Shown: piece by piece, positions 22,795 to 34,573 of the stretch
Layout: every line of letters begins with the position of its first letter
Position numbering within the stretch: the stretch's first letter is position 1
Source of the DNA: Euborellia annulipes
Taxonomy: Eukaryota; Arthropoda; Insecta; Dermaptera; Anisolabididae
Assembly (NCBI GenBank): GCA_023213315.1
Contig: JAKCPI010009509.1
Coordinates: 1 to 64,000 of the forward strand
DNA: 64,000 nucleotides
Reading direction: 5' to 3'
Notes under the pieces: model-generated
Databases searched by the model: none
Seen by the model: the letters and a program-made list of their open reading frames with translations, nothing else
What the model was told of the DNA's origin: nothing
Made by a program: the position numbers and the translations under genes

Positions 22795-23525
22795 AAAAAA
22801 ATCTCGACATCGAATTTTTGACATGATCGCAATACTTTCTCTCTCTATAGATTTCATATATAGGCTAAGAGAAAGTAAAAATCTGGTGTGAATGTCTCAC
22901 AGCACACAACTTTCTCTTACCTTCTGTAATCGAAAATTGTGTTCTGTTCTTGTCACACCAGATTTTTTGTCTCGACACATAGACCTAATTATTTTAGACG
23001 GTATAGTAGAATTCAAGATGTAAGATGTCTACAGACACATATACAGAAACCATTTTGCGAGAAGACCCACTTTTTTGAACTCAGAGGACCTCAAAACATG
23101 TATTTCTATCAAAATCTTGACATCGAATTTTTTATATGAATTGAATACTTTCTCTCTATATTAATATATTTATTAACATATACAGTATATATAGATAAGA
23201 GGAAGTAAAAATCAGATTTTTTGTCTCGACATATATTTAGTTCCCGACAGTACGAAACATTTGAATTCAGAGGCAAAATGAGAATATACATTTTAAAGAG
23301 CATCTAAAAAATAATTGATTTATGAATTTAAAAAAAATTTGAGAAAATCGAAAAAACTGAAAAAGTACATCAGTAAAGTACTAGTACTCTTTGGCCGAAT
23401 TTAATCAAAAGCTTATTTTCACGCTCACGGGGTGTGTTTAACTTATATATAAAATTTCAGTCCCATAGCTCAATTCCTTCATGCTTAAAATTGAACATCC
23501 ACCCACCCACAGACAGACCACCATA
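22795..23525 (+). repeat. Cluster of three ACTTTCTCTTACC-family pieces
   Basis: A 3' tail (22795-22878), an internally deleted copy with both ends (22908-23208) and a 5'-truncated copy (23215-23525) lie head to tail, each in plus orientation. Confidence 0.75.
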
Positions 23526-23879
23526 AAAAAATACATACAGGAACAGACCCGACATTTCATCGCAGACACTTTGGTACGGTTTAATCAGCAAGGTTTAAAA
23601 TCAGTGGTTTCCAAACTTTATGTTACAACGCCTCCCTTAAAAATATTTAATCATATGACGCCTCCCCCTCCCCCATTTTGTAAAATATACAACACTTCGT
23701 GATATGTTTAAATTTGTTTATTGGTATAAATACTTGTACTATCTCGGCATTCACGTTTATAACCAAGTTTTTTAATTTAAATTTTCCTATATCAACAAGT
23801 GTTTTTCTATTTAACCAATTTCGTATTCATCAAAACAAAAATTTTTAATGCTAAAAAATATAAATTCCTAGTCATATGT

Positions 23880-24065
23880 GGCCAAAATTATTGTGACGTT
23901 TCGGTTAAGAGCTGGAGGCGAGAATAAATGAAATTTTAATTTTGAATGAAAAATGACAATTTTAATTTTGAAATTAAAATTTCATTTATTCTCGCCTCCG
24001 GCCTTGAAGATGGCCTAGACTAGTGGCCTAAACGTCACAATTAAAGAAATAATTTTGGCTGAGTT
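23880..24065. repeat. Palindrome with degenerate hammerhead ends
   Basis: CCAAAATTATTGTGACGTTT at the left mirrors AAACGTCACAATTAAAG at the right, with GGAGGCGAGAATAAATG and its complement nearer the middle. The plus-strand half has TTGAAGA, GGCC/GGCC and TAAACGTC: the hammerhead layout with two core changes, so it is probably inactive. Confidence 0.6.
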
Positions 24066-24630
24066 TGGAAAATTGCTCGCTGTGGCTAATATTCGCGCCT
24101 CCCCTTAAACTAATCCGCGCCTCACAGTTTGGAAAACGCTGGTTTAAATCATAATCAGTAGTCGATGGCTTATTTATTTAAAATTATGTTGATTAAAAGT
24201 GTCTGTGACGATTAAAAAGGGGGGGCAGTAGCGTATCCAGGTAGGGGCGAAGGGGGCGCTCGCCCCCCCCCCCCCGCCCCAGGCGCATCAAGCCTTTCCA
24301 GCTTTTTACCTAAATCTCGGACTTTTTTTCCCGGAATCTCAGGATTTTTTTTTAGAAATTTCATTATAAATTCATTTTTTATCACAAATCCGGAGAAAAT
24401 TTACAAAAAAATTGCTCGAACGAGATTCGAATACTAACAAAAAAGTCAAATGACATGCGTATAGCCTACTTAAAAAAAAAAGCTATAATAGAAAACGGCC
24501 CTCCAGTTGAGCTTTGCCCCCCCCCCCCCCCTCGCCCTCAAAGGCTAGTTATTTTTTCTTAATATGAATTTGCTTTATATATTGAAAGGTATATTTTAAT
24601 TTTGTTTGTTTTTTGTTAGATGGTTATAAT

Positions 24631-24997
24631 TAGGGTCCGACCGAAACAAGATTTTCAGCCGAAACCGAAACCGAAACCGAATATTCGGCCTCAACCTTAG
24701 TTTCGGCCGAAACCGTAACGAAACCGAAACTTGTATTTCCTTAAAAAAATTTTATATTTTTTTTTTTGAAATTTTTTCCCTCCATGAAAATCATTTTACC
24801 TTTTTTTTAGGGAGACAAAAATTTTTCTCCTTCAAGTGCAAATCATTTGACCTTTTTTTTTTTTTTAAGACTCAAGTTTCGGCCGGCCGAAAGTTTCGGC
24901 TACTTTTTGGCCGAAATCGAAACTACGGCCGAAACCTTGATTTTTGGCCAAAACTGGCCGAAACCGTAACCGAAACCGAATATTCGGTCGGTTCCTA
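24631..24997. mobile_element. TIR element of CCGAAAC repeats, 8-bp TSD
   Basis: Starts TAGGGTCCGACCGAAAC and ends GGTCGGTTCCTA. Flanks 24623-24630 and 24998-25005 are both GTTATAAT. The interior is largely tandem CCGAAAC / GTTTCGG units and a GAATATTCGG palindrome. Related partial copy at about 61578-61650. The CGAAAC here is part of the simple repeat, not a hammerhead. Confidence 0.8.
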
Positions 24998-25005
24998 GTT
25001 ATAAT

Positions 25006-26515
25006 TGGATAAAATTAATAGGTGATGATTAGAAATCTAATTTTTCTATTATTTTTCTACACTAAATTTTTTCATATCAATCCATCCCAGTCCCCGGGCC
25101 TCTCAAAGACAAATATTTGGGGGCCTATGCCGGCTCGGGGCCTGGGGCGCCCCCCCCCCTCCCTCGGTACGCCTCTGCGGGAATCCACCCTATGATGCTT
25201 AATGCTTATTCGAATTATTTATATTTTCTAAAACACCCTTTAGCAATGAACACCTTAGAGAGCTAGAGATAAGATAGGCCAAGATCACGTATTTGTAATT
25301 AACAAAGAAAGCCCAGGGGGAGAAACGTGCGTCCCCTGTCCCTGTCCCCACACCATAGTTAGCTAATCGATCGGGTCCTCCGAAAAATGACAGCCAACTA
25401 GTTGCTGTTATTTCTTTTCAATTAGAAAAAAAATAAATATATGAACTAAATTGCTAAAACTAAAATATGAAATGCTAAAAAAATTGCTCATTTACGGAAG
25501 CTTTTAGCGAAGAAAGCAAATTGATATCTGAACTCGTTTAAAAGTTATTTAAAATCAAAAAAATACCCATAAATGACCATTTAGTGCCCTTAAAATCTGA
25601 ATTTCGGAAAATCGTTTCTTAAATAACGCCTATGACACAAAAGGACTCTAAATGCCAAACTACAGCTTTCAAAGTCTTACAGTTTAGGCTGTGCGATAAT
25701 TGTCAGTCAGTCAGTGAGTCTCTTTAATTTCTTATTTATTAAAATTTTGATTCTTTGTTGACTTATCTTATAGGCTTCTTACAATCTGCCCTGGAATAAT
25801 TAAATGTTATTCTCTATAGATACTTAAAAATCTCTACTTAATTTCCGGAATAAGATTTTCAAAGAACATCTGAAATAAATATAATTGAAGGAAATGGACC
25901 AATTTCAAGTTAAAAATTCTATCTGAATGAACTTTTATTTTCATAATCTGAAAATCTTAAATAGCTTATATATCAGATTGAATTTTAAGTAATTTATCAT
26001 ATAAAATATGTTATCCTTCCAGTTGGAAATCTTTGATTTCTAATTAAGAATAGGCTTTGACTGTTTTAGCTAATCTAGCGTAAGGTTTCCTTTACTAACA
26101 AACATCTCATTCGAGTAACTGACAAACAAACAGTAATTTATTGCCTGGTCTTTCTTGGCTCTCCTATTCCAGACATTAGATTAGCCAAAACAAATCTCCT
26201 GACGGCGATAAACCATAGCCTAAGTGACTGAGGCATGAACCTAATCTCGTCATGCACAAGATATATTAAAAATACAATTGCTATTTGTTTATTTACATTT
26301 TCCACATACAAAAAAAAAAAAAAAAAACGCCTTAAGATTTGTTTACATTTTTACTAGTGAATATTAATATTAGTCCTTTTATTTAAATTCAAATCTCCGA
26401 TTATGTATAAATAGAAGTTAAATTCATTAATTAATTTTGACAATTCTCATATTTTAAAAACAAATTTATAAAAAGACTTGGATATTTTATTTTTATGATA
26501 ATATAAAACTCTGAG
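25006..26515. other. Gene-free AT-rich interval
   Basis: Contains a C run near 25150 that may be an element end, and a more complex stretch at 25250-26250. No gene recognised. Confidence 0.4.
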
Positions 26516-26560
26516 AAGAGTGGCGTAGCTACCGTATATACACTGTAGGCCTATATATAT

Positions 26561-27185
26561 TAGGGTGGACCGAAAAAACTTATTTTTGTATTTGGAAGTT
26601 GTAAAAGGTGCGAATTATATAGACAAAAAAAAAAAAAAAAAAAATATCAAAATCGGTTGACATCTTCCGGTTGTGCATAAGACCTAAAGTTTCACAAAAT
26701 GTGAACAAAACTTGATTTTTGTGATTATTTTTTTAATTTTTTTAATTTTGAATTAGATGTTTTCGTAATGTATTAATAATAGTTTGTAACATCTTCAAAA
26801 AGAGCCTAAAAACATTGTGTTTTAATTTGGTTTAGATAACTTGATATCTTCCGGTCGCGCATAAACCCAAATTTGTCAAAACAATGAAAAAGTTATATTT
26901 TTACGAGTTTTTTTTTTTTTTTATCTTTAATATACTTTTTTAACGTAATAGTTATAGTATTTTTATTTTTGAACATAAGACAATTGTCTTTTATTATGGT
27001 GTGAATTCAAAAATTTTAAAAAATGAAGTTTTTTTTTTCATATTTTGTCAAACTTTAAGTCCTATGCACGACCGGGAGTGGTCAACCGATTTTGATAATT
27101 TTTTTTTTTGACTATATAATTCGCAACTTCCGCGCTATTACAACTTCGAAATAAAAAAAAAAATCAGTTTTTTCGGCCCATCCTA
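26561..27185. mobile_element. TIR element, about 60-bp termini, 625 bp
   Basis: Begins TAGGGTGGACCGAAAAAAC and ends with the complement TTTTTTCGGCCCATCCTA. The terminal similarity extends inward to GAATTATATAGAC / GACTATATAATTC. Flanks are TATA-rich, so a TA target duplication is likely but cannot be proven. No transposase. A related end lies near 62835. Confidence 0.75.
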
Positions 27186-27189
27186 ATAT

Positions 27190-28440
27190 ATAACGTCCTG
27201 AAAATCCCCACTGATTATAACTAAGGTTATTGGAATAGACAAGATGGCTGATCCGCCCCCAAAAGATTTTTGCGTACCCGTTTTTGATTGGTTTGACGCG
27301 TCTGTGGTCCTCCCCCCCTCTACCATTCGCAAATAGAAAAGCAATGTGTTTATTTTTGTGGAGTTCATTTCTTAATATTTATTTAAATTCCTTTGCATAT
27401 ATAATGTTAAGTTTTACACCCTTATTGATGTTATTGAATTATTATTTGATCAATATATCATTGATTGATATACCAGCTAGTCACGGCATCTAAATAACAT
27501 CAGACCTTAAAAAAATTAAAAAAACTTTGTTCTATCTAATAAAATAAAATTAATTTGGAAGAATGTTTTTTTTTCCCATAATTAATATAGGCCTATTTTT
27601 TTATTAAAAAAAAACAAAAAAACAGAAGAGAATCACTAATAGGCCTTTAGCCCCTACTAAATACTGTAATCTGAAACAATTTGGCGACAATCTTTTCGCC
27701 AAAATAGATAAATAAATACGCATGCGTGTTTTTCGGCGAAAGCGTGACGTGTTCTGTGGTCACATCAACATCCATCAGGAATGGAGGGAATTAAAAATTA
27801 CATCATAGCTGAATATAATTTATTGTTCATTGTATCTGACCAAAAGCGAAGCGACACACAACCCTTCTCATTTCGAAGGGGGAGGGAGCCCCAAAACCCA
27901 AAACTGCATCAAAGTGGATGAACGTGATTCTAATACACATCAGCCAGAAAATGCAATGATTAATGCGCGTTGCATTCATCCATTGCATAGCGCCTACAAT
28001 GCCTTCATAGAGACAATCAACCGCCTATTGTATTTTTTCTTTTCTTTTTTTTAATTTTTTGTTCGACTCGTTATGTAGAGAATAAAAAGACAACTTATTT
28101 TTTCGTTTGTTTTGTCTAAATATTAGTATTTGGGAAATATCTCGTTCTGCTAATAAATTTTATTTTATTTATATATTGAGGATGTATATGCATATATGTA
28201 ATCAGAAATCAATATAATTTTATAATTAGAGACCGGATTTTAAGCAAAATGCTTATTGCTCAATTTTATAAGCAACCATTAGATATTTAATTTATATAAG
28301 AATTAGGAAAAACTAAGTGCATTGAGATTGCATTTTTTTTTTTTTTGAGTTTTCATGCTTTTTTCCCTTTCGTGCTTATTTGAACTTATTTTACGGATAT
28401 TTGTAATTTTTTTTTTTTATTATTAAAAAACTTTTTCTTA
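27190..28440. other. Gene-free interval
   Basis: Mixed AT-rich DNA with a slightly GC-richer stretch at 27720-28020. Open frames here are short and lack recognisable similarity or splice structure. Confidence 0.4.
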
Positions 28441-28460
28441 TTCACACACGCATACACCAG

Positions 28461-28612
28461 GGACGTTTATAAGGGGGGCGCCCCTCCCCAAAAAATTTTC
28501 CAAAAACCCCGCAGGGTGAAAAAATTTGGTTCCGCAAAAAAAAAAAATTTCGCAGGGCGGGGCGGAATAAATTTAGTTTCTTTAAAAAAAAATTTGTATA
28601 CGCCATTGGTAT
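28461..28612. mobile_element. Probable TIR element without clear TSD
   Basis: CAGGGACGTTTATAAGG at the left and GTATACGCCATTG at the right are imperfect inverted ends. The interior has the GGTTCCGC/AAAAAATTT composition found in 19366-19743 and 30028-30278. Flanking 8-mers do not match. Confidence 0.5.
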
Positions 28613-28729
28613 GAGTAAAAATTGCTTATGAGATGCTTTTTTCAACTTATATGCTTATTTAACAACTTTTTATTCAAGTTTTTTATGCTTTTTTAAGCAC
28701 TTTTTTCCATTTTTTTATGCTTTTTGTCC

Positions 28730-30019
28730 GGTCTCTATTTATAATATACCATCTGCCGAAGGCGGACATTGCACCTAGTCAGCGGGTATGTGTTTTACCT
28801 TGTTATGTGTCTTGCCAAGGGGTCTTTTTGCCTCCGAACCACTAACAGCGTGTGGTAATTATTACATTTAAATAAAATAGAAGAGTAAAAATTGAAATTT
28901 AGAGCTATTCCTAGGTATATGGGTAGCCCTGATTTCAAAAATGCCATCAGTTTTTTCCCATCACCTTTAGTTTTAGAGATTAGAGAAAATTAAATTTTAA
29001 TAGAAAATGTTCTCTAAAGCCTCTCTTGTTTTGAATTTTCTAGATTTTTTTTAAGCCGTTACCCCTTAAAAATATCCAGGTCGTTGAATTACATAGAAAG
29101 ATAAAGTTTCAGCCCAATTGGAGGTGGTTATGTGTTGAAACGGCTAAAAGTTTAGAAAAAAGGAATTTTTAATCAGTTTTTTTTTTCAACTTTTGACATC
29201 CCTAATACAATTTTAACCATCCCTGAATGCAAAAAATATATAATATATTTGAGATATCCTATAGTTCTTTAGCTTTGCAAAATCTATTAATTATTATCGA
29301 AATTATGAACCAAATAGTTAAATATTTATAAATAGTTAATTCCCGTGAACTCTAGTTTCGCCTAAAAGATAGGCAACCAAAGTGTTTTTCACCAGGCTGT
29401 TAATTGTTTTTTTGTTTATTTGGTTTGGTTTTATTTGGTTAATAATAAATGGATTTTTACCAATGAATGATTTTTTGGAAAGCTAGAGAACTATAGAATT
29501 CCCTAAATATAATGTATTCTTTTCCTAACTGTTTGACCAACTTACCGTCAGAATTTCGAAAAGTATGATAATAAAAATTTAATATAAAATAAACCCTGTT
29601 TTCCTCTTCTGCTCTCAAATAGCGCGATTCTCCCCTTCAGTTATTTTTTAACAAACATTTCTACTCATTCATCAGATAATTAAAGTATCTCTCTTTAAAA
29701 GAGCATAAACTCCTCACTGACCTAACTTTCTCAGGAATCCCGTTCTACAATCTTACAGAGGCCACTAAAAAAGAGTTATCAAATGTTGCTGTCGGGTGGA
29801 ATGGCATCCGCAAATCGAGCGGACATGCCCTGAAGTTCATTCCTCCACCCCTATTAACTTAAAATTCTCTTAAAGGTATACCGGCCTCTTGTTCTTCAAT
29901 GTCCTAAACACACAACTCCCCACTCCCTCTTCTTTTTTTAATTTAAGCTAACCTCAATTATTACGATTATAATAGGGTGTAATGTGCTGGTCAATCGGCA
30001 CATCGAATATGAATCTAAT
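28730..30019. other. Gene-free interval with family A fragment
   Basis: ATCTGCCGAAGGCGGACATT at about 28749 resembles the family A head. The remainder is AT-rich and unassigned. Confidence 0.4.
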
Positions 30020-30027
30020 ACATGAAT

Positions 30028-30278
30028 CAGGGGCATATATAAGGGGGGGCGAGGGGGCCCGGGCCCCCCCGAAATTTCCCAAACACATATAAATATATAG
30101 GGATATACAGACATCAGCGCAACAAATTTTTCCGCAGGATGGACAACTTTGGTTCTCAATAGAAAAAATGTTCCGCAAAAATTTCGTGTGAAAAAAAATA
30201 GTTTCTTAAAAAAAATTTTCCGCAGAAAAATTTTTGAGTTCGGCCCCCCCCCCGAAAAAATTTCTATATACGCCCCTG
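30028..30278. mobile_element. hAT-type non-autonomous element, 251 bp, 8-bp TSD
   Basis: Starts CAGGGGCATATATAAGG and ends CTATATACGCCCCTG. Flanks 30020-30027 and 30279-30286 are both ACATGAAT. G/C runs lie inside both ends; the interior has the GGTTC/AAAAAATTT pattern. No ORF of its own. Confidence 0.9.
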
Positions 30279-31288
30279 ACATGAATTGAACACACTGTCA
30301 TCTAATACTTAATGGAAGACACTCTTTACTTTTTTTAAGACAATATAATTACTATAGGCCTTTCTGGAAATATCCAAAACTTGATCTTTCCAGCTCAAAA
30401 CAGAATTAAATCGAACACCCAGATTCCTGAATTTTTAATCTATAATTGTTAATCTGTTTGTAATTTTAAAACGAAATATATTAAAAAGGACTTAGATAGA
30501 AAAGGAAAGATTAGGATCTGCCATAGGCGGGCCCGTAACAGTAGGAGGAAGGAGTTCAAGGGGGAAAGCCCCCCTGGCTAGACAAGAAACTCTCTGTAGG
30601 CGGGCGGCATGGCTAGTATCTAATATAAGTAGTAACTTATATATTAATATATGTAGATATTCTCCATATAGAACTATAAAGATAAAGAATTAGGACAAAT
30701 TTCCATTTGATAGACATTTGAACCACCTGTTTTACAAGTGGAAGAAAGTAAAAAAAATAAAAAGTAGATTTTAAGAAATTGACACGACTCTGGATAATTG
30801 CGACTTGTGCCCGAGTTCGAATGCCTTGCGAATTCTAACTGTAAGGGTGGGAATGAGAAGGGGGCATACCTCCAAAAGGAACCCCACAAATGCCTGGGAA
30901 CCCGCAGCTTGCCACACACCTGCCGATCCCGGATCATCTTTAGACCGTTATTTATTGCCAACTTGTTAAATATTCTAATAGCGTTTGAAAAAGGATTCCA
31001 TCAAAAAACAAAGTTGATGGTTCATTAAATTTTCATTCTAGACTATCTTCATATATTATTTATTAAAATAAGGAACCACTAATTATCATCAATTAATCAA
31101 ATATTGATGGTAATGAAAATAGATTAAGTGAACTCTAATAAATAATTAATAAATGAATTTATAATTAAATATAAAAATAAGAAATCAATATATATATATA
31201 TATATAATACATAAGAAATTATATATTGTACTGATATATCACGCTTGAACCCGTGAACAAAATTCATACAATTTAATGTTTATTAAAT

Positions 31289-31605
31289 CAAATAGCTGAC
31301 AAAAGAGAGGGTGTCCCCGGGAGTCGAACCACGGATCCACCGATATATAGCTACTCAGTGTGCCCTACCACTAGACCACAGCACGGCATTCGGTTATTTG
31401 AATTCACTCACTGGATGCGCCTGGTTGACGGAGAAATTTGTGGCTACGAAGTTGTGCCTATTTCTCACGATGAATATTATAGTAGTCTGAGTGAATTCAA
31501 ATAACCGAATGCCATGCTGTGGTCCAGTGGTAGAGCACACTGAGTACATATCGATGGTTCCGTGGTTCGTCTCCCGGCGGCACCCTCACTTTTGTCGGCT
31601 ATTTG
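31289..31605. repeat. Fold-back element with tRNA-like arms
   Basis: CAAATAGCTGACAAAAG at the left mirrors TTTTGTCGGCTATTTG at the right. Each arm carries, reading outward from the centre, a tRNA-like unit: GTGGTCTAGTGGTA or GTGGTCCAGTGGTA (A box) and GTGGTTCGACTCCC or GTGGTTCGTCTCCC (B box). A CACTG/CGGTG pair could form an anticodon-like stem, but the loop is too long and the acceptor stem is poor, so these are not functional tRNAs. The central part has GAATTCAAATAACCGAATGC. A second copy lies at 59505-59690. Confidence 0.75.
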
Positions 31606-32441
31606 AATTAAAATTAAATTGTATAATATTTAAATATTAATTAAATGAAAATATCAAAATTTTTAGAAGCACTTAAAAAAATATCTTTAGAGAATTTTTT
31701 TTTGGATTTTCAAGAAATTAATTACCATAATGATTTAATTAGTCATATAAAAAAAAATCCTATTAAGAAAGTTTCTATTGAATTTAATTAAATCGAATAG
31801 AAAAATTCCTTACAATCACAAAGTAATTGGGTTGTAACCATGGGCGTACCCAGCGAGGGGCAGAGGGGGGCAGCTGCCCCCCCCCCCCTAGATGAGGGGA
31901 TAAAATAAAAGTTTCACTTTAATATATTAATATATAAGCATTTTTTTAATAAAGCCCCTCGGGGCTCAGGTACTGCAATATATACGGTATTTTAAATATA
32001 TTTTTGTTCAATAATATTTATTTTTGGTTTACAAATAGATAGCGTTAACATGTTTCGGCTATTATCAGAACTGAAAAAAAATACCTGGTATATACATAAA
32101 GTATATAATACAAGATAATCATACTTAGATGTTAGTCAAAATTCAAAAAATTCTTTTATGACAATTTGATAAAATACCTATTAAAAAATTTAAATACGAC
32201 ACATGAGTTCGGGAACTGCAACGTTGATGTTGAAAAATTGAAAGTTTTGGTGGTATCTTTTTTTTCGTCTCACTATCCACGGCCGCGAAATTTTTTTTTT
32301 CGGAGGTATTGAGTTAGACGTACTTTTGCCTTGGACACTTTGTCCAAAAGATTTCGAGTTATTGTGCGTATCTAAATACACAGCATTTTTTCGATTTACC
32401 GAAGTTTACAAGTTGAAGAGCTCGGATTAGGAAAAATTGAA

Positions 32442-33918
32442 TTATCGAGGGCCGACAATATTTCTATTATTTGCTTTTTCTCGGGAATGAATACGTGAAT
32501 GTCTGTTGAGATTAGATTTTATATTAAATTGTTTAGAACAAATATCACATTTATATTCTTTTAGACCAGAATGAATACGTAAATGTTGGATGAGATGACA
32601 TTTTTGATTGAATTGTTTAGAACAAATATCACATTTATATTGTTTTAGGCCAGAATGAATAACTAAATGTCGATTTAAACTGTTTTTGAAATTAAATTGT
32701 TTTGAACAAATATCACATTTATATTCTTTTTGGCCTGAATGAATACGTAAATGTTGGATGAGATAACATTTTTGATTGAATTGTTTAGAACAAATATCAC
32801 ATTTATATTCTTTTAGGCCAGAATGAATAGGTAAATGTCTTTTGAGTTGACATTTTTGATTGAATTGTTTTGCACAAATGTCACATTTATATTCTTTTAG
32901 GCCAGAATGAATACGTAATAAATGTTTGTTGAGATAACATTTTTGATTGAATTGTTTAGAACAAATATCACATTTATATTCTTTTTTACCAGAATGTGTA
33001 ATTAAATGTGTGTTGAGATTAAATTTTCTGTTAAATTGTTTAGAACAAATATTACATATGTGAGTTCTCTTCGAATGTATTCTTTTGTTGGCGAATGATG
33101 TTTTCAAATTCTTCTTTTTAGAATTTGATTGAGAATTTTCCTTATCATTTTTCTTGAATTCGTCCTTCTTGCTTTTCTCTAAAGTTTCTTCTTTTTCTGA
33201 AAATGAAATATATTAATCAAAAATAAAAAATATAAAATAAAATGAATACAAATTATCAATTGCATTACGTTTACCTTTTTTTGATCGTTTTTTGATGAAA
33301 TCAAAATTTCTTTTGTCCATGCTTTGTATAACGTTTAATAAACATTTTTTAGAATGCTTCCATAGAAAATATAAATTTATAAAGTTGGTTTTACAAAAAA
33401 TACATGGGAAGACTGGACCTATTGGAAAAACAAATGAAATTGAAAAAGAATTAAACAAAATATGTGTCTGTGAATTAATTTTTATGGAAGCTTAAAACCC
33501 TCAAATAAGAAAAATTCTATTTTAAAGTCGGCAAGTGTTTATCCTTATCTTTGAGGGCTTCTAAAGTATTTATTGATGGTGACAAAGAAGTCGGCACCAA
33601 CGTTTATATAAAATGAATAAATATTATTTGGAGAGAGTTGCTGTTTATGTTTAGAAATATGCAAAGGCAAATAGGGCTGCAGCAAAAACAAAGCCTTTGG
33701 ATGCCAAATGCCGAAGGAATCGTTTCGGATGTGAATTTGTCTACGCGTAGACAATGTATGTAGACAAATAAACAATATCCATGTAGACAAAGTAGACAAT
33801 TAAAATTTAAAAATTTGGCGGGACTAACAACACCATAATTTTTTATGTATAGTCATAAATATAATTTTTAGATACTAATATACACGAAATCAATAGGTAA
33901 AGAGTGATTTGAACAATT

Positions 33919-33966
<48 letters not shown>

Positions 33967-34573
33967 TAGTGTTCGTAACTAATTCATTAAAATGTCTGTT
34001 TATTGGTTAGTTCCACGTTTAGACATTTTTATGTATATGAATTTCTAGGCTGTTTCTAGAAATGACAGATCACTGATCTGAGATGAGAGCCAATGAAAAC
34101 AAGCGCTGACACATTTGTCTACATTGTCTACATCTTTGTCTACATTATGAAGTAGACAAATCAAAATATACTTAATTTGCCCAACACTGTTTAGAAATAT
34201 GCAAAAGCAAGTAGGGCTGCAGCAAAAACAAAGCCTTTGGATGCCAAATGCCGAAGGAATAGTTTCGGATGAAATTGTATTTGTCCATCTTCATTTCTTA
34301 TAGGCTTGAGATCTTTTCAAAAATATATATATAAGCCTTTGAGGACTATGAGATGGACAAATAAAATTTCATGCAAAATTTTCTTTCGGCATTAAAAGCA
34401 CAAAGGAATAAATTAATTTATGTAAACGTACGATTATGTGATTTAAAAAGAAAACGAATTACTACAAATAAATGAAAGATGAGATTGAGGTTATAAAATA
34501 AAAATAAATTACCAATATGAATGGGGTATTTGATATCATGGTTTGAAATGTCTTCTTGCTTGATCAAAGACAT
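32442..34573 (-). CDS. C2H2 zinc-finger protein, three exons, 343 aa
   Basis: Join of exons 34573-34513, 33490-33275 and 33196-32442 (minus). The ATG at 34573 opens a peptide starting MSLIKQEDISNH. Introns are 1022 and 78 bp, both GT-AG and both phase 1; the summed CDS is 1032 nt with TAA at 32444-32442. Exon 3 encodes seven tandem C2H2 fingers (about residues 140-329) with CDICSKQF signatures and unusual HSG(L/K/Q)KEYK linkers instead of TGEKP; finger 2 has H-X4-H spacing. Exon 2 holds a possible C-X2-C-X12-H-X3-C finger (C50, C53, H66, C70), and a Lys/Ser-rich linker follows. Likely a nuclear DNA-binding regulator; target unknown. All fingers are intact, suggesting a young or selected gene. 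Exon 3 is certain to be open; exons 1-2 are inferred from splice signals and phase. It lies wholly inside the hAT-like element 31839-35698. Confidence 0.75.
33649..34270 (+). repeat. 82-bp direct duplication flanking an insert, in intron 1
   Basis: 33649-33730 and 34189-34270 differ at only a few positions; both include GGGCTGCAGCAAAAACAAAG and TGCCGAAGGAAT. The 458-bp insert has TTTGTCTAC near its left and GTAGACAAA near its right end and an (AT)n run at 33925-33959. The duplicated part resembles the tail of the 4672/6376 hammerhead family, here with the GAAACGTC lost. Confidence 0.7.

Noticed and set aside
24640..24990. CCGAAAC strings as hammerhead GAAAC boxes
   Set aside because: They form a simple tandem array without CTGANGA or GUC; part of a TIR element.
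24232..25175. Element from CAGTAGCGTATCCAGG to GGTACGCCTCTGC
   Set aside because: Ends are only loosely complementary and flanking 8-mers do not match; it also spans another bounded element.
31310..31388. tRNA gene on minus strand
   Set aside because: A and B boxes present but acceptor stem does not pair and the anticodon loop is too long.
32190..32381. 63-codon minus-strand frame downstream of the zinc-finger stop
   Set aside because: Probably 3' UTR; no acceptor signal or recognisable domain.
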